Origin: Rhizophagus irregularis
Taxonomy: Eukaryota; Glomeromycota; Glomeromycetes; Glomerales; Glomeraceae
Direction: 5' to 3'
DNA length: 64,000 nucleotides
NCBI RefSeq assembly: GCF_026210795.1
Contig: NC_089429.1
Coordinates: 2,294,001-2,358,000, forward strand
The position numbers and the translations under genes were made by a program. The notes under the pieces are model-generated. The model saw only the letters and a program-made list of their open reading frames with translations, was not told the origin of the DNA and searched no databases. Shown piece after piece: positions 22,588 to 34,152 of this stretch (position 1 is its first letter; each line of letters begins with the position of its first letter).

Positions 22588-24618
22588 TATACTTGTAGCC
22601 AAAAACCCCCCTAATTTTGGCCTAGTTTGGTTTAGTATTGGTTTTCAAAAACATTTCCCGAACCTGAATAGGTAAAACGCCAAAATAACCATGAAAATCA
22701 TTCCTTTTTCAGATAATTTTCGATAATGTTGATCAGAATTTTATTACTTATTTTTAGTAGCTGGCTGACATTATCATAATTCCGGCCCTGAAAAAATGCG
22801 TAGAGCTAATAGTAAACTTTTGCTAATTTCCTATGACCTATTTATACCGTATATCGCGGGCATAGTTCCCGGGTATTTGTAAATTTCGGAGATTTGGTCC
22901 TGTCCCCCCTCCTCCATTACGTGAATTTTTACTAGTATTAATAGAGGGTGTTTAAAACTTATAAAATAACTAGGGTATTGTTGCACGTCACACCTAAGAT
23001 ATTCGTTGGATTATTTAAATAATAAAATCAACAAAGAATGTGACTTCTTTTTTGAGGGGTACTATACATGATGGGGGTACTATAGCCCCCTATACACACA
23101 GTGAAATTCGATAAACCGGATCTTCGATAAACCGGATTTGGGCCTAAACCGGACTTTTTTGCTGGAACCAAATCACGTATATTAAAATAGGTTCGATATA
23201 CCGGAGTTTACTAGTAAAAGCTCGATATTCGCTATTACGGATCAATTTCTAACCAGCTATAGTAAAAAATGATTCGATAAACCGAATCACGTGATTATTA
23301 GCCAATAAAATTTAAGTAACGTGATGCGGTAAATCTTAATTTTGGCCGGAATTATAAAAATATTAATTCCGGCTGAAGTTTTGTATTACTTATATATTTA
23401 ATTAAAATATTTTATATTCATTTTCATGACCTCTATGACTTAAAACTAAGATGAAAAATTTAATTATAGTGTATATTAATTTTATTAGCATAAAAATTTT
23501 TTAAAAATTCTGTATAATAGATTTTCAATATATCGAAATTTTTTCGCTAAACCTATCCCGATAAACCGGATATTTTTAGTGGAACCGACAGATCCGGTTT
23601 ATCGAATTTCACTGTGTATATAATCACATCATATAAAATTCCCCTTTATAAGCACACCATATTTTGGCCCAATGTACTAATAAATATATTAGAAAAAGTC
23701 ACACCCTTTTTTTCGCCGAGGGGTGCGACTATAAAGGGGGTAGACTGTATAGTCAGATCAAGTAATCAGCTGATCGATCTAAATCTACATCTTAAATCCA
23801 GATTTAACGTAGTATAATCACATACTTCCCTTATTTTCTTTCCTTTTCCTCTCTCACTCTCCTTATTCTCCTATAATAAACACTAATGGTATAATCTATT
23901 AAGGATTTAATTAAATTTTTTAATTAAAAGTTGATCGGTTCTTTAAAGAGGGCATCTTATTAGCAAGATATGGAAATGTTTTGGCTCCAACAGAACGTGA
24001 AGATTTTATTCTGAGGCATTAATAACCAAAGAAGTGGATGATAATAAAATTTAAAATTCACAGTTATAACTTTTTTTTATTATACTGTAGCAAATAAGTA
24101 GTAAATAGTAATTTAAAATTTAGCATTTTAGCGTACTAGTAATAATAATGTAAAAATTTAAATAAGGCTGCTCCAATGAATAGTTCGTTTAACATCAATC
24201 CCCCATTTTTGCCAAAAAATTGGATTTAAACAAACACTTTGAATTAAATATTATTGGTCAATTAGCTTTATTAGTCATATGATTGTTTAAAATTTTTTAT
24301 GCTTAAAATTTTATTATGACCCCCCCCTCAAATTTTCTTGTGCCATTTGCTTGATGTTAAACGAAACTATTTGTCGGCCTAATGATAATTAATTAATAAA
24401 TAATAATATCTGATATAATCATAAAAATAAATGTATGTTATATTTTAGTAACAAAATAAATGAAAAACACATATTAAAAAATTGTTTTGTAAGTTTTGGA
24501 CTTTTCAGCCTATAATAAAGATAGTTTCGGCCTATATAAAGTTTCGGCATTAGTTTCGGACTTGGGTTTCAGACTTTCGGATTCAGCCATATCTTTGGGA
24601 TGTTTCGGCTCAAGTATA
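22588..24618. mobile_element. 2,031-bp insertion with TIRs and 8-bp target duplication
   Basis: The ends read TATACTTGTAGCC (left) and GGCTCAAGTATA (right), an inverted repeat of about 19 bp with small gaps. TATTATCG flanks both sides (22580-22587 and 24619-24626). The sister unit at about 30402-30412 shows the uninterrupted site. The 8-bp duplication fits hAT (10 or 12 bp are also possible because the ends are TA palindromes). GCCGAAAC motifs repeat near the right end. No transposase was found, so it is non-autonomous or decayed. It contains a nested pogo-like MITE. A C-run at 24321-24328 and short frames inside have no support as genes. Confidence 0.7.
23095..23616. mobile_element. Nested pogo/Tigger-like MITE, 522 bp
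   Basis: The terminal inverted repeats are about 26 bp: CACAGTGAAATTCGATAAAC plus CGGATC on the left, mirrored on the right, with an extra CA at the left tip. TA dinucleotides flank both ends (23093-23094, 23617-23618). Subterminal copies of TTCGATAAACCGGA repeat inside, as in pogo-family elements. There is no coding capacity. It lies within the 2,031-bp insertion and is therefore younger than it. Confidence 0.75.
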
Positions 24619-24626
24619 TATTATCG

Positions 24627-25871
24627 TAAGTTCGTTGCACGCACGTTCAAAAATAAAAACAATAATGTTATTAAATGTCTATGTTCATTAATTTAATATT
24701 AATTTAATGAATAAAAAAAAGAACACGGATTTTATTGAAAAGTGGTGTTAATATTTCTATTAGCTAATAAATAGAAATGCAAACTTACTACAACGTTAAG
24801 ATCTTACTTTTGAAAAAATGATTGTTACTTGTAGACGCAAACGAACCTTTGTACACGTTTTTTATAAATATTGACTATTGACAATGATTACTATCTTTGG
24901 TATAAAATTTTTATAAGATTGATTATTATACTGTACATAATATTCGTCTTATATCGCTAGATACTATATATCCAATTTTAATTTCAATATCAGATATCTA
25001 ATTAATTATTTCTCAATATTATGTAAAAGTTTTAAACTCGTCTGATGAGTGATTACTGATTACCGATCAATAGAATAACAAAATAAGAAAAATCGTATAA
25101 ACTTAAATATACAGCAACTACTTATTCATGATTGAATAATAATTACATTCCGTCGCTTGTATAGTAAATTCAAAAACTCTAATACATAAAAATAACTTTA
25201 ATATACGGTCGCCATAAAAAAAATATGCCTGAAAAATTTTATTCCGTGTTTTTTTATTCCATGTTATTTCCATAAATTTATCATATTCACGGAATTTACA
25301 GCTTCAAACCATGGAAATTATCAAAGTTTCATAGACTTTTAGTTATTTTTCTGTAAATTTATCATATTCACGCAGAAATTACGGATAAAATTCTTTACAG
25401 TGATAGTTTGAAATCCTCTAATAAATAAATATTTATAAGTTATAACCTTTAAATATTACTATGTATAATTAATTAGTCCGTCCTTCGCATTATAGTTTCT
25501 AGAAAAGGTCCATTATTTCCAATTAATGACATAGAATATATCGGTCAATGCTAAAGTTTGCTGACATATAAACATTAGTTCTTGCAAGCAAATTGTACGC
25601 TTATTGTTGTTATCTCATCATGGCGAATAAAGAATTGATTTGGCTTTTCAGTTTAATAAAAGTTAATTCTACCCGTTAAGAAAAATTTACACAATCTGGA
25701 ATATGTTTCAAATAACCCCTTCTTGTTTTCTTTGGTGGGTAGATTTCCTTATTTTTTTTGTTTTTACAGTAACGAAATGTCTATGATTATGATTTGATTT
25801 TTCTTTTTTTTTTAGACGGTCTGGACTGGTGAGAAATCAACTTAAATACTTAGCCTTAGATATCCTAGTCA
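24627..25871. repeat. Upstream flank of kinase copy B, with relic gene piece
   Basis: The sequence aligns with 30412-31560 of the sister unit. Near 25618-25700 it still matches the Cys-rich coding region of the kinase genes (the segment around 21519-21600), so an older, nearly erased kinase copy once lay here on the minus strand. Confidence 0.6.
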
Positions 25872-25879
25872 CCTATTAT

Positions 25880-26155
25880 TAGGGTTGTAAAATTACGGTA
25901 TTTTAAAAATTTTGGCTGTAACTTACAATACAAGTTATGTAAGTTACATGTAACTTACATCGGAAGATTTAGGAAATATAACGGAATAATTCGGAAATAT
26001 TAATGATGAGAAACTATAAATCATATAATAATAATTTGAACCAATAGAAATTAAGAATTTATGTATATATATAATGTAAGTTACGTTAGGCTAATGTAAC
26101 TTACAATGTAATTTACGTGTATTGTAACCTATGTAACGTAACTCTCACAACCCTA
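25880..26155. mobile_element. hAT MITE, 276 bp
   Basis: The ends are TAGGGTTGTAAAATTACG and CGTAACTCTCACAACCCTA. The identical 8-bp target duplication CCTATTAT lies at 25872-25879 and 26156-26163. The interior has many GTAACTTAC/GTAAGTTAC palindromic motifs near both ends, likely transposase-binding repeats. No coding capacity. Confidence 0.85.
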
Positions 26156-26215
26156 CCTATTATACTTACGGGAAATGTACAATATTTATAATTTGCATTA
26201 GCTGATTATTTCCTT

Positions 26216-26305
26216 TGTTGTCTGGAGCGAAGCGTAGGACATTAGACTTGTGTGAAAATTGATCAGTCACGTGAGGATTTTGTCACGTCGTCACGTCTGA
26301 TAAGA
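26216..26305. repeat. Dispersed repeat copy 2 (TTGTCTGGAG family)
   Basis: Second copy of the block at 10505-10600, again placed at the left border of a kinase-unit duplicate. Contains TCACGTGAGGATTTTGTCACG. Confidence 0.65.
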
Positions 26306-26513
26306 TCAATAACTAGTAAAATTGTGCAATGAGTTGTATAATGAGAATAACACATTTAATTAATAATTTATTGATTAATAAAAAATATAAATTTCGGTTT
26401 GAACTCTTAACGGTTTCCGTTTCCTAGTGTATCTAAAATTGATGTATCAATATTATTTATTACAAAATTGTTAATAAACGTATTTGTTTTATTAAAGGCA
26501 ATTTCTATTTGTA

Positions 26514-26882
26514 CACGGGGTGTTTGAACCCGGGTCATGTGATTATTGCCATTTTGACTAATAGTATAAACTTCAAAATTAGTAGATAAATGGATTTTTG
26601 CCTGCTCTACAAGTTTACCTAAGGCATCAAAGGTGCTTTTGAATGTCAGTTTTGACTTTACTTATGAATAATTGATTTTGCCGATCGCTCTTAAAAAAAT
26701 TTAGGAAATGATCGGCAAAGACAGTTTTTCATATATAAGTCAAAAACGGCATTCAAAACCCCCTTTGATGCCTTAAGTAAACTTGCAGAGCAGTCAAAAA
26801 TACATATATTACATAGAAAAAGTAAAAGGGTGTGACATTGGTGTCATTATATTTCACATGACCCGTGTTCAAACACCCCGTG
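26514..26882. mobile_element. MITE, 369 bp, mariner-like TA target
   Basis: About 30-bp terminal inverted repeats begin CACGGGGTGTTTGAAC on the left and end GTTCAAACACCCCGTG on the right, flanked by TA on both sides (26512-26513, 26883-26884). Copy A of the kinase flank lacks the insert. Inside is a second, independent inverted repeat (arms about 26600-26660 and 26735-26815, CTGCTC-TACAAGTTTAC and mirror) that also occurs inside a different MITE at 61166-61608. Confidence 0.75.
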
Positions 26883-27095
26883 TAAACTTTGAAATTTTCT
26901 TTATTAAATTATATCTGACATTTATTAAGATTTTTTTATAAATTTATGGTTTCTTAAGATAGATAGTACTTAAAAATAATTTAGTATATCAAAAACGATT
27001 ACTAGGATGGACAAATAAAAATTGTCCATCTAAACTTGTATATTGGACAATTTGGCCATTCAGTAAATTCAGTTGTCTATAAATGAATATATAAA

Positions 27096-27355
27096 TAATA
27101 GTTATTGGGTAGGGGGGTTGAAATGTCACCGAACTGCGAAGCAGTTCGGATGATATTTTAACCCCTCTACCTAATAACTGTGTTATTATGCAGACGTCCA
27201 AGATCATGTTCCATATGAAAAGCATAGTAAATGCGTGATAATAATCTATATGACGTAATGCGTCAAAAATATCAAAGATATTTACGCAATAATAATTTAT
27301 TTAAAAAATATCGGTATGTTAAAAACAACATAATCCTACTTGGCTGCATGATAAC
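27096..27355. mobile_element. Hairpin insertion in the 3' flank of kinase copy C
   Basis: Relative to copy B, about 250 bp are inserted between the equivalents of 19410 and 19415. The first 93 bp (27096-27188) form a long hairpin: a 42-nt arm ending CCGAACTGC, a GAA loop, and the mirror arm starting GCAGTTCGG. The rest holds a second imperfect palindrome (GACGTAATGCGTC, 27252-27264). GTTATTG near both borders may be the target duplication. Confidence 0.55.
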
Positions 27356-27629
27356 AAAAGTTATTGTGTGAATTTTATTTGTTATCAATAATTATAGGTA
27401 AATACAAATATTACAGAGCGCAAAATGAGGTACTAGTAATATATTCTCTTTTATTTCGTTAATTCCTGCTGATACAAATTTAATAAGCTCAATTATATTC
27501 AACAACATTCATCATCCGAATTATCAGCTTTAGTATATTTTCCTATTTTAGTTAAAAAAAAAAAGTTATAAAATTGTTGGCATGAAAAACTATAGATACT
27601 ACTATTTATTACATGCGTAAATAATGAGT

Positions 27630-29972
27630 TTACTTACTATTTTTTTGAGTTTCATTCGTTTCATTCTTTAATTCTTCAAAATTACGCTTTCTTGAAAAAT
27701 TTACAAGTCTTTGAGTAGCGAAATTTGTATTTTGTGTGGATGATATTATATTATTATTTATTTATATTATTAACAATTTACATACATTTAAATATTAATT
27801 AATTACCTTTGAATATTATCTATATCAAATTCATATTCTTGTGTAATATATTCTAAAAATTAATAAAAGAAATCTAAGTTAAATATGAATATTAAGAAAT
27901 AAATTAAATTGCTTTTATCTGATCATATCAAGTTTTTTACATTAATTGTTAATTATCAATGTACTGTAAAATAGTAAAATACCTTGTTTCACATTTAATG
28001 AGATCATCGAACTCATAGTTGAAGCTTTAGAAATTAAAGAACTTAATGCTCTACTTGTGTAAATTGCTTTCGGATGAGATTTTTCACTAAATTCTGGTCC
28101 AAGTTGCTTTAATTTTATTAATTCCAATCTTTTTTTTTCAGCTTGTTCAAATACCTCGCCGCCTCCATGCATTTTGCTAAAAGAATTCTCGATTTCATAA
28201 CTAGTTGGTCTTTTTAAAGGGTCAGAATCCCAGCATTTTTTCATTAAATTAGCAAAACATTCAGGGGTATCATTTGTAATTTCAGGGCGTTTTCCATCAA
28301 TAATTTCACAAATAAGTTCAACATTGTGTTCAATATTGGCAAAAGGTTTACAACCTGTTGTAAGTTCCCACATGATCATACCATAACTATATACATCAGA
28401 TTCTTTTGAAAATGCAGCACCTTTAAATATTTCTGGTGCGATATAAGGTACCACTCCATATATTTCATTATTTGATGATGAATTATTTGCAGGTTGTGAT
28501 AATCCTAAGTCTCCAACTCTCCAATAGCATCGAGATAATAACATATTTCCACTATGGATATCTCGATGTATAAAATTATTATTATGAATATTTCGGAGTC
28601 TAAAATAAAACATTTAATTGTTAATAAACCAATTGTAAATATAGAAAATAGATTAATATACTAAAATATACAATAAATACCCCAATAATATTCCTGTTAA
28701 AATAAACAATTTGTCGTCCCATCTAAGATTTATAAAGTTCTTTTGCAAATAATCATGCAAATTTCCACCTTCTGCATAACTCAACATTAACATATATTCT
28801 TTTGTTATAGGATCTTGTGTAATGCCATAACATTTAATAATCCAAATATTGTTATCATCACATTGATAAAGTGATCTTAACTAAAGAATAAATAAATAAA
28901 TTAATACAATAATTATTAAAAAACACATTGCAAATATATAAAATGTAAATATTACCTCATTTAGAAAATGTTTACTAATATTTTGTGAATCACGCAATTT
29001 TTTTACAGCAACATCAGTTCCTTTCCAAGTCGCTTTATAAATAATACTGAATCCACCTTCTGCTATTTTCTTTAAATTCGTAATTTGAGAATATGGAATC
29101 CACTCTATTCTATTGACTGAACGAAGTTTATCACGAATAAACGAATACATTTCAATTGGGCTGCGAATTGTATCGTTGTCCATATAATTAGCAATCAAAT
29201 GATAATTATCATTTTTAATTCTTGTAGAATCAAGAAATTCATCTATAATGAAATTTCCACTGCAAATGTTTGTAATACCAATATTAATGAATGAAGTTCT
29301 TTTGCATTTCTTACATTGAGATTGATCTGCAATTCCAAGAATTATATTTGTTGTTAAACAATACCTACATCCAGTATAAATTATATGGCAATGTAAACAC
29401 CATTTTTGACAATAAGATTTTGACTCTTGTTGTATATATTTTAGTTCTTGATAACAAACTACACATTGATTATGACTATCCCACCATGGTAAATATAGAA
29501 TCGGAATGGACTTTTTAGTCAAAGTTGATTTTACCCATCCAGAAGAAACCTGATAACCTGATGACTGCTTCTTGTAATTACAAACTCCGCAGTGTTCATT
29601 TATACTACCGAAAATGTGCAAACAAGATGGATATCCTATGAATACTTGTGTAAAACATAAAATCTCAGAACAACATTCGCACCATTCTTGAATGTTTTTT
29701 GTATAAAAATTATTTCTAGTTGCTTTATGTTTAATACACTGAGAATTATTTGTACTTATAAGTACGCCCAAGTATGTATTGTTGCCTGTTATATATTGAA
29801 TATACCAAAATAAACAATTTTTGCAATATTTTTGTTTAATTTGTGTCTTGGAGTATTCAATTCCACAATAATTACATTTGTCCTCATCGTTATTAAAAGG
29901 AATAAATAAAACAGGTACAGGACTAGATTTTAATTTTGGAGTAGGATCAAATAAATTATTATCTATGCTCAT
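27630..29972 (-). CDS. TKL-type protein kinase with Cys-rich N-terminus (copy C)
   Basis: Model on the minus strand: 29972-28956, 28880-28681, 28599-27983, 27852-27807 and 27708-27630. Product about 652 aa. The ATG at 29972 is the equivalent of the sister start; an upstream in-frame extension begins at TTG and is not needed. The architecture matches the sister gene: CxxC-rich half, then kinase with glycine loop, Lys324, HRD (417-419), DLG (436-438) and an intact APE. Exon 1 carries an extra Cys-containing segment near 29560-29640. The sister's last acceptor (CAG before ATCATCC) is missing here because the intron end has diverged. An AAG 36 nt further on (27709-27711) would restore splicing in frame and skip 12 codons. 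If that site is not used, the tail is truncated at a stop just after exon 4. Likely active kinase, substrate unknown. Confidence 0.8.
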
Positions 29973-31439
29973 AATGTTGTATTTCAAGAAAATAGATTAT
30001 AAAAGTTAAATGTAAAATTATAAAGCAATATTTATATTTTATGAAGATACAATAACAAAGTGAAATTCTACAGAACTTTTCTTTAAAGAATCAAGGATAT
30101 TCTATATAGAAATAATATAATTATGCATATTGAAAATCCGCCATCATGCATAAATTTCAAGCAAGATTTGTTGCTCAATTTAGAAAATTTCGCGGCTTAA
30201 TTTCCGTCAATGAATATTATTTTGTAAATCTGTACTACCAATCTGAAATTATGTGACGATGAAATAATCAAATAACGATAAAAATAAACTTTCTTAATAA
30301 ACTAAAACGTGTTGTTTCATCAATTCTTTTTATTATTTATAATATGGGCTTTTGGAAAGTAACATTGCTAATATTTTATAACTTATGTAATATAATATAT
30401 TATCGTAAATTACACGCACGTTCAAAAATAAAAAACAATAATGTTATTAAATGTCTAATGTTCATTAATTTAATGAATAAAAAAAAGAACACGGATTATT
30501 GAAAAGTGGTGTTAAGTGAATATTTCTATTAGCTAATAAATAGAAATGCAAACTTACTACAACGTTAAGATCTTTTTTTGAAAAAAATGATTTTTTACTT
30601 GTAGACGCACTCAAACCTTACACGTTTTTTATAAATATTGATTGTTGACAGTGGTTATTTTGGTATAAAATCCCTTATAAATGAAATAAATAAGTTTAAT
30701 TTTTTGTATTTTGTATATAAGCTAAATATTCAATAAATGACCGAAAATGAACCATTATATAATATTCGTTCTATATCGTAATAGATATTTAAATTTTACA
30801 AATAAATCTAATTTTAAATTTATTAGACTAAACACAAATATTAAATATAAAAGACTAATTTAATACATTCCATGATTAAAATGATTTTCATTTCATAATT
30901 TATTTCTCAATACGATGTAAAAAAAAGGTTTAAACTCGATTAACCAATCAATAATAGAATTTAAGATATATTTTTTTAATAAGAAAATTTTCTTAAGATC
31001 ATTTGAGTTAATTACACGATAAAAACTTAAATATATTATTAACTCAGAAGACTACTTCAGTTTTTTCTTTGGATACTTTCCTTAAAATAAATGCGTCCCA
31101 AATCTTTGATAGAATATCATTAAATAATTACACTATTCTTTTTACGCATCCAATTAATATATTCACTTGTACAATAAGTTCAAAACTTAAAAATAACTTT
31201 TTAAAATATTGTATGGTCGTCAATAAAAGAAAAATATTTTTTAAACTCTTTTAATAAAATAAGTACTTTATAACCTTTAAAATATTACGTATAATTACTA
31301 ATTATTCCAGAGCGGAGCGAATATTGTCTATAAAGGGTATATTTTTTCTAATCAATGACTTAAAGAAATATATCAATCAATGTTGAAGTTTGACATATAA
31401 ACATTAGTTATTATAAACAATTTGTACGCTTACAATATC
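29973..31439. repeat. Upstream flank of kinase copy C
   Basis: 29987-30410 and 30412-31400 align with 21981-22430 and 24627-25560 without the insertions found there. No gene was seen. A short open frame at 31069-31254 is not conserved. Confidence 0.6.
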
Positions 31440-31740
31440 ATTGTTATCCCGTTATGGTAAAAAAATTGAATTGGGCTTTTTAATAAAAGTGGATTCTATC
31501 TATCTGTTTAGAAGAAATTTTATAACAATTTGGAACATATTCAAATGATCACTCAATCTACATAATTAATAGGATGATGACATGTAGATGATAAATAAAC
31601 ATCGGATGGTGAATAATTTGGGGTTATTTGTTAAAATATGAAACCTCGGAAGTTGGAACAACATCCACATCATTTTAATTTTGTTTTTAGAATCTATTTC
31701 ATATTCTTCATTGTTTAATTTCCGAAATATATAAAAAAGT
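31440..31740 (-). pseudogene. Fragments of further kinase copies
   Basis: 31448-31535 aligns with the Cys-rich coding region of the two intact genes (about 21519-21600), but with stops and gaps. 31700-31738 aligns with their last exon (the EELNNE segment). The two pieces are in the wrong order to belong to one gene, so they are leftovers of two successive copies of the tandem array. Confidence 0.5.
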
Positions 31741-32307
31741 AATTATTACGAATATATTGTGAAATTATTATCAAACTATTACATATTAATCTATTACTAA
31801 AAAAGCCAAGTTCTTAATGTCGCTCTCCTATGACGTAAAAGTTAGGCATGTCAAACTCGATCGGATCGATCGGTTAGGTTGTACAAATATCTGTGATGTA
31901 CAGTAGGTACACGAACCACTCCTTCATCTTTTTAAATCTTTGCAATAAAAGTCATTAATAAAATATGTAATTCTTTCCTTTTACGATTATAAATTCCGTC
32001 AAATAAAAAAAAAAAACGACGATCATTACAGATTTACGGCCAAATTAGGCGGAATATGAAATAACTGACAAAGTAAATATTTCCTGATCGCCGATCATCT
32101 ATCTCCATGGAATATTAGGTCCGAATGATCGACAAATCAGGAATGTGGTGGCTTAGTTATAATTCTGACCTGTGCGACAATATATCGGGACCACCACTCC
32201 GAAAAGTAATTAATTTCCTATTTTAACGCATTTTTTTTTTTTTCAAACGAATTCTTTCTTCATCCTCTTTTTTTTCTTTCTCCCTCTCTCTTACTTCGCT
32301 TTACAAT
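31741..32307. promoter_or_regulatory. Upstream region of F-box gene, with pyrimidine-rich leader
   Basis: From 32252 to 32300 the plus strand is almost pure C/T (TTCTTTCTTCATCC, CTCCCTCTCTCTTAC). It ends 8 bases before the ATG at 32308, a common arrangement at fungal transcription starts. Further upstream (31860-32170) lie several GATC-type palindromes, but no defined element. Confidence 0.4.
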
Positions 32308-33990
32308 ATGGCATGTTCAAAAGTATTTTCGGGAAAATTACCGGAAATAACTGATGACATTGTACAATATTTTCGAAACGATTATAAAACGTTACATTCA
32401 TGCGTTTTAGTTAATAGAGCATGGTGTCGTATAACAATTCCATTATTATGGAAAGAACCATTTTCAATTCCTGTAAAAAATTATCATTTTATTGAAATTT
32501 ATTTACACAATTTAAATGATTATGATAAAACAAAATTAAACGTATGTGGAATTAATAATAAAATATTTCCATCAAAAACTTTATTTAATTACCCAAGTTT
32601 TATTCAAAGAATAAATACATTTAAAATTGAACAATCTATTGAAAAATGGATTACATCTATTGGAGTATTAAAAGATATGACAACAATTGTTAAAACATTA
32701 ATTTATAAATTATTATTTAAAATATTTATTAATAATGAAGTAAATTTACGTACATTTGAAATTTTAATAACAACAGATCAAGATCATAGAAATTTTAATG
32801 AAATTTTTGAATTAATTTTACAAAAACCAAATTTCATTTGTAATATAAGAAATTTCAAACTTCAAAGAATTGCGAATGTAAGAAAAATTCTTCAATTTTT
32901 AGAATTTATAAGTTTAAAATGTAATTCAATTTCATCAATAAATTTTCAATTTCAAAAATTTAATGATGAAAATAATTTATTGGTTAAAAAATTTTTATCA
33001 AGTATAATTAATTCACAACAAAATTTAAAGAAAATATCATTCGAATATGATGATCTTCCTTTACTTAATGATTTATTAATTTTAAATAATTCATTATCAT
33101 TAGTATTAGATAATTCTTTATTATTATTAAATAATAATATTAATTGTTCAAATACATTAAAAACTATTATATTTCATAAGATTAATTTTAAAAATTTAAA
33201 TAATTTAAAACAAGTATTCGAACAATTAAATAATTTAGAATCCGTTCATATTATTTATTGTCGTTTATTAAATTATGAACTTATTCAACAAATTATTAAT
33301 ATAACTAAACCATTTAAATTAAAATCATTATTTATGGATGAAATATTACAAATTGATTCATTAGAATTATTATTACAAAAATCAGGTGATTATTTAGAAA
33401 ATTTTGGTTTTGGTTCATTTTCAAATGATTCTTATATTCGTAATGAATTAATTAATGAATTAAAACAACAATTAATTGATTTAATTATAAAATATTGTAC
33501 AAAAATTGAATTATTCGATTTATTTGAATGTAATATTAATATTATTTATCCAAAAATATTCAATTTAATTCAAAATATTGATCAAAATCTTTATTATCTT
33601 TCTATTGATTTTGATGATGATGAACTTTTAAGTACAAATTTATTATTAAATTTAGGTCAAATCCTTCCTTTAAAATTAGAATATTTAAATTTATCTTTTA
33701 TTATTCAAAATATAAATGATTTTGAAATATTTTTAAAAAATTCTCATAATACTTTTATTAAGAAATTTTTAATAAGGAATAAAATTTCAAAAAGAAAAAT
33801 CAAAGATATTTTACCTTATATAAAGAAATATATTATGAAGGAGAAAAGGGTTGAATATTTGGCTATAAAAGATAGTTATTTAGAATATGATTTACGTGAA
33901 GTGAAGGATTTTAGATTGTATAATATTGAATTACGAAATTATGATAATTTATATATTCAAGCTGTTAATTATGTAAAAGAAATGTATTAA
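32308..33990 (+). CDS. F-box / leucine-rich-repeat protein
   Basis: Intronless 560-aa frame. Residues 10-53 form an F-box: LPEITDDIVQYF, then TLHSCVLVNRAWCRITIPLLW, the Skp1-binding module that links substrates to SCF ubiquitin ligases. The remainder is Leu/Ile/Asn-rich with irregular leucine-rich repeats (for example NNLESVHIIYC and LEYLNLSF), the usual substrate-recruiting part. The start is the first ATG after the pyrimidine leader. Codon use is extremely A/T-rich (Asn, Ile, Lys, Leu TTA). AATAAA lies 19 bases after the stop. A decayed relative is at 42725-43415 and a distant one at 44408-46132. The substrate cannot be guessed. The F-box call is by motif and the LRR call by periodicity. 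Confidence 0.85.
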   Translation: MACSKVFSGKLPEITDDIVQYFRNDYKTLHSCVLVNRAWCRITIPLLWKEPFSIPVKNYHFIEIYLHNLNDYDKTKLNVCGINNKIFPSKTLFNYPSFIQRINTFKIEQSIEKWITSIGVLKDMTTIVKTLIYKLLFKIFINNEVNLRTFEILITTDQDHRNFNEIFELILQKPNFICNIRNFKLQRIANVRKILQFLEFISLKCNSISSINFQFQKFNDENNLLVKKFLSSIINSQQNLKKISFEYDDLPLLNDLLILNNSLSLVLDNSLLLLNNNINCSNTLKTIIFHKINFKNLNNLKQVFEQLNNLESVHIIYCRLLNYELIQQIINITKPFKLKSLFMDEILQIDSLELLLQKSGDYLENFGFGSFSNDSYIRNELINELKQQLIDLIIKYCTKIELFDLFECNINIIYPKIFNLIQNIDQNLYYLSIDFDDDELLSTNLLLNLGQILPLKLEYLNLSFIIQNINDFEIFLKNSHNTFIKKFLIRNKISKRKIKDILPYIKKYIMKEKRVEYLAIKDSYLEYDLREVKDFRLYNIELRNYDNLYIQAVNYVKEMY

Positions 33991-34008
33991 TATATATATA
34001 TTTTTAGG

Positions 34009-34014
34009 AATAAA
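34009..34014 (+). terminator. AATAAA poly(A) signal of the F-box gene
   Basis: Canonical hexamer 19 bases after the TAA of the 32308-33990 gene. Confidence 0.4.
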
Positions 34015-34082
34015 ATTATTACGCGTACGCGCTTTTTTTTTTTTTCGAAAAAACTATAAAATTAATACGTCATTTTTTTATT

Positions 34083-34152
34083 CCGGACGAGGGGACGGAG
34101 GGGACGGAGGGGACGGAGGGGACGAGGAGTCGAGGAGTCGAGGAGTCGAGGA
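34083..34152. repeat. GC-rich minisatellite
   Basis: Four GGGGACGGA-type 9-bp units are followed by three GAGTCGAG 8-bp units. This is strongly G-rich on the plus strand in an AT-rich region, with possible G-quadruplex potential. It lies just downstream of the F-box gene. Confidence 0.7.

Noticed and set aside
29291-29518. Plus-strand frame conserved between 21324-21542 and 29291-29518
   Set aside because: It is antisense to the nearly identical Cys-rich coding region of the two kinases; conservation follows from the minus-strand gene.
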